DNA of 64,000 nt from positions 248,001 to 312,000 of the forward strand of contig CAWJIB010000013.1 in the NCBI GenBank assembly GCA_963842835.1. Direction: 5' to 3'. Every line of letters begins with the position of its first letter. The first letter of the stretch is position 1. Source of the DNA: Roseiarcus sp963842835. Its GTDB lineage: Bacteria; Pseudomonadota; Alphaproteobacteria; Rhizobiales; Beijerinckiaceae. The translations under genes were made by a program, and so were the position numbers. The notes under the pieces were generated by a model that did not search any database, had not been told where the DNA came from, and saw nothing but the letters and a program-made list of their open reading frames with translations. Positions 62,001 to 64,000 of this stretch are shown in pieces.

Positions 62001-64000
62001 CCTGCTCTACTCGATATTCGCCCACGCGACGCGCGGGCTCGTAGCCGATCGACCACGGCGGCTCGCCGTCTTCGCTGAGATAGAAGAAATGCCCGCGCGC
62101 TTGCAGCGGATCGAGCGGTCGGCGGATGAGGTCGATCGGAAAGCCGTGGCGCTCGTCGGCCATGACATGAGCCGCGCCGCGTCCGTCGCGCATGAGATCG
62201 AGACCGACCGCCCCGTTGTTGAACGCGAAAGTGTGCGGCAGGTCGCTCAACGCAGCGGGCGCGCCGGCCAGGGCGAGCGTCGGCGCGCCGGGCTTCTCGC
62301 GCGCGCGGGCCGCGATGACGAGCGCCGCCAGGCTGATGCCGGCGCCGGCAATTCCATAGGCGATCGCGAGCGCCTTGACCGCGCCGGGCATCGGCCCGCC
62401 CCTGGCGAGCGTCTCCGCGCCCGTCCAGGCCTTGTCCCAATCCGCGCCGCGCGGGATGTAATAGGGAATGAGCAGGGGCCCCCAGGTGGCGAAACGCCGG
62501 ATGCTGTCGGGGATGACGCGAGTGCGCGCGCCGTGACCGAGAAATCGCCCCGCCGCTTCGTCGACGCGGTCGCCGCCGAGGAACGTAAGATTGACCAGCG
62601 TCGCCACGCGCAGGCCCATGTGATCGAACCAGATGAGCATGCGCAGCCAGTCATAGGCGAGCAGTCCGATGAACATCATCAGGCTGAGGTCGCGAAAATC
62701 GGCGGGCGAGAGGCCGATATCGCCGCCGATCGCCACGAGCGAGCGCACGGCGCCGTCCTGGTTGAACCAGGAGGGGCGGCCGGACTGGCGCAGGAACGTG
62801 TTGATGATCGGCGCCATCCACAGGCCCCAGCGCAACACGCGCACGCCCAGTTCGACGAGGCTCTCCAGGCCCGGCCCGCTGAAGAGGGCCTTGATGGGCG
62901 CCAGACTGCGCTCCAGCAACGCGGCGAGCATGACAGCGTTGATCGCGAACAGCGGCGCCGCCAGCGACCAATTGATGACGCCGGAAATCGATTCGGCGTA
63001 GAAGAGCCGCACGCCGCCGGCGACCTCTCCCAGGTTCACCATGCCGTATTTGTTGAAGATCGGATAGGTTACGAAATCGAAGAGCGGGCGCCCGCTGAGG
63101 CGAAAATCGACGTCGGCGTAGGCCCAGAACTTGTTGACGACGGCGGCGACCTGCGGCGCGTCGAAGTACCAGCCGAGGGCGCCCGCGACAAAGCCGCCGA
63201 GCGCGGCGCCGAGCGCATAGAAGCGCCAAGTCTGGATCTCGCGCCGCTCCCCGTCAGCGATGCGCGCCGCATCGAAGAGGAGATCGATGCCCGCATAGGC
63301 GAACGCGCCGACGACGAACATCGAGGAGAAGCGCAGGTTCGAGCTCGCGTGAGCGAGGCCGAACGCATAGGCCCAGGCTGCGCCTGAGCCGACGACGACG
63401 CCGCGCGCCATGGCGCGCGGGTTGCGATAGGCCGCGAACAGGCGCTGGAAGAACGGCGGCGTGCCGTCGGCGCTGCCGATGAGGGTTTGCGCGAAGGGAA
63501 AGGCGAGCGCGCCTGCGGCCGGCGCCACGAGATGGGCGTAGCTCTTGGCGAAGGCCACAAAGCCGGGATCGCGCAGGGGCGCCGCCACTGCGAGCACGAC
63601 GAACATGAACATGCCGCCGTAGATCGCGCCCTTCACGAAGCCGTGGCGCCAATGGCCGTGGACCGAGACAAAACTCGGCGGCCTCGCCGTGAGCGCGTCG
63701 AGCGCGAGGCCGGTGGCGAAATGGACCAGCCCCCACAGACCGGCCTGCGCGAGCGCGGCGACCAGCGCGCTGAACCCGATCGCCGCCACGGGGGCGGGGA
63801 CGCTCTGGGCGAAATTGGCCAGAAGCGGCGTCAGCGCGCCGAACGCGGCGATAGCGAACACGAGCCTATGCAACTTCGGCGTTCGCACGAGGCGGCCAAG
63901 GCCCATCAGCGAGAGGATTTCGAGCCCGATTTCGCTCGCGCAGAACAGAACCAGGACGCGGCCGACGTAAACCCGGCCTTGAAACGACGCCACGAGGCCC
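59059..64000 (-). CDS. NdvB-like membrane GH94 glycoside phosphorylase/cyclic glucan synthase-type protein, 5' end outside
   Basis: More than 1640 residues are visible and the frame is open to the right edge. Residues up to about 560 (from the edge) hold many membrane helices. Two carbohydrate-binding N-terminal GH94 units follow (NGAVGLDLMRDGRGAAHVMA; FAFSADGTALHLTHRTPRPW). The C-terminal catalytic barrel has IGFRDQLQDVLPLI, GAGDWNDGIDMLGREGAGTS with the catalytic Asp, and NGGQYSHGASWIVDGFL. In NdvB this half sets glucan chain length. The GT84 synthase part, if present, lies beyond the window. A GTG at 63993 could also be the start of a shorter protein. Confidence 0.8.
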   Translation of the reverse strand, partial: GLVASFQGRVYVGRVLVLFCASEIGLEILSLMGLGRLVRTPKLHRLVFAIAAFGALTPLLANFAQSVPAPVAAIGFSALVAALAQAGLWGLVHFATGLALDALTARPPSFVSVHGHWRHGFVKGAIYGGMFMFVVLAVAAPLRDPGFVAFAKSYAHLVAPAAGALAFPFAQTLIGSADGTPPFFQRLFAAYRNPRAMARGVVVGSGAAWAYAFGLAHASSNLRFSSMFVVGAFAYAGIDLLFDAARIADGERREIQTWRFYALGAALGGFVAGALGWYFDAPQVAAVVNKFWAYADVDFRLSGRPLFDFVTYPIFNKYGMVNLGEVAGGVRLFYAESISGVINWSLAAPLFAINAVMLAALLERSLAPIKALFSGPGLESLVELGVRVLRWGLWMAPIINTFLRQSGRPSWFNQDGAVRSLVAIGGDIGLSPADFRDLSLMMFIGLLAYDWLRMLIWFDHMGLRVATLVNLTFLGGDRVDEAAGRFLGHGARTRVIPDSIRRFATWGPLLIPYYIPRGADWDKAWTGAETLARGGPMPGAVKALAIAYGIAGAGISLAALVIAARAREKPGAPTLALAGAPAALSDLPHTFAFNNGAVGLDLMRDGRGAAHVMADERHGFPIDLIRRPLDPLQARGHFFYLSEDGEPPWSIGYEPARRVGEYRVEQVGFNRLVIANTFRGVRAIMEAAPDAEGAILSWRIRLEDLSGRARRLRLVSFCEIVGHETGAYMRDIDFARMHVETIFVRGLNAILARNRLLRSARAHRGETSFFAVKPGAGARLVGYEDSRTRFLGEGSLASPTGCEPFRARKLDDEGKLWSFDSAASFTLEVELAAQGHAEAEFIVGRSDNPVWASELIVRRLGLPPFTEAALRTRLHETRALEPSPALPDRWPFAFSADGTALHLTHRTPRPWAHVMANELGASVVVSNDGEVYSAFGNARHNGLTPFRFDSVTVPLPGQIVYIRDLDRQETDAPGFAPFQREDAAYAVTYEPGLAHFAKTRGDLAMDYDVFVPADFPGDMRLLRLRNRGAKTLRLRVAPFFDIALDEGPNESAGKLKDETVGGTLLFENPRNDFQRGIAFAATSLPNVKTETIRARFFDGAGRNIRTPALVDTGASDLSQRDDGRRVAAFASDIELAPGAEMKVAIVLGQAATRVLALAASAAAKVETVEAELAAMRAVWGARLGKVRVTTNRPDFDRLVNTWLPYQIYASRLFGRVGPNQRGGAIGFRDQLQDVLPLILLEPRLARAQIVLHAGQQFPEGDVLKWWHRAPNGATGVAQRSRASDPHLWLPYVLARYVRESGDASVLDEVAPYLEAPLVPAHEDAQIVTPRPSCESGDVYEHARRAIEYTLRHIGANGLPLLGAGDWNDGIDMLGREGAGTSVWMGFFFFDVLSGFVPLARLKRDEAFAERCQEAREALRPALETAWRGNHYALDFSDDGRAVEMANAMTTGWAAYSGAVDFDRALAALEGGLKAIERPDRVLLLEKPFFEHSEPYPGRIADYPPGVRENGGQYSHGASWIVDGFLRLAREARAKEGEADEAQRLVARAFEIFEKISPLKKTDPENIATYGLIPIQQPADIYDGYGHGGRGGWSWYTGSAARMLSAAYSMLGISLVEGELRVADDLFEPKGELMVEALRIGEREWRR

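Noticed and set aside
59242..63387. 1381-codon plus-strand open frame
   Set aside because: It is exactly antisense to the GH94 gene, is rich in Arg/Ala/Gly as expected from GC-rich reverse frames, and has no family motif.
1..64000. tRNA or rRNA genes
   Set aside because: No cloverleaf or rRNA signature was recognised by eye in the intergenic regions; a dedicated search could still find a small RNA.

Overview
The window is high-GC DNA from an alphaproteobacterium, most likely of the Hyphomicrobiales (Rhizobiales). The pointers are a FixX ferredoxin, an NdvB-like GH94 protein, many acyl-CoA and branched-chain-type ABC transport genes, an sdhE-mfd pair, and paired kinases with an N-terminal Asp-Trp-Phe-Ile-Pro membrane domain. 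The genus cannot be fixed from sequence alone; a methanotroph or a Rhodopseudomonas/Bradyrhizobium-like lineage would fit. No rRNA, tRNA or CRISPR array was recognised.

Layout. 1-6.5 kb: a surface-polysaccharide cluster (asparagine synthase-like, NadE-like, two family-2 glycosyltransferases, a Wzx-like flippase) scarred by fragments of IS1380-, IS3- and probably IS256-type transposases. 6.7-7.7 kb: an orphan fixX with a replaced N-terminus, a DUF2478 gene and a coupled 51-aa ORF. 7.7-14.2 kb: a histidine phosphatase and lipid/acyl-CoA genes (two SDRs, acyl-CoA ligase, FadJ/PimF-like bifunctional enzyme). 14.3-16.1 kb: an IS110-family element and a 208-bp MITE-like element. 16.1-23 kb: two class III cyclase fusions, a DUF4239 membrane protein, a methyltransferase and an atypical SDR, with four copies of a dispersed repeat between them. 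23.2-38.2 kb: acyl-CoA dehydrogenase plus APH-like kinase, a hydrolase, a double-TetR regulator, an IclR regulator, and a livKHMGF-type transporter followed by an AMP-forming ligase and a pair of acyl-CoA dehydrogenases. The last block reads as an uptake, activation and beta-oxidation operon.

38.2-44.9 kb is the most interesting region. A PLP-dependent alpha-oxoamine synthase, a single-domain response regulator and a six-helix membrane histidine kinase form one operon. Divergent to it lie a paralogous kinase and a receiver-GGDEF-EAL protein. Two perfect 12-bp palindromes sit between the two halves. The gene content mirrors the CqsA/CqsS and LqsA/LqsS/LqsR alpha-hydroxyketone signalling systems, here joined to cyclic-di-GMP turnover. 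That reading is inference from gene content.

45-64 kb: aroQ, an MFS remnant, an intact MFS transporter and an intradiol dioxygenase (possible aromatic or quinate catabolism); a chemoreceptor with a CxxCH haem motif; mfd carrying a single-base frameshift next to sdhE; a small membrane protein; a legumain-type C13 peptidase; a glutathionyl-hydroquinone-reductase-like GST; an alginate-export-like porin; and an NdvB-like GH94 protein running off the right edge.
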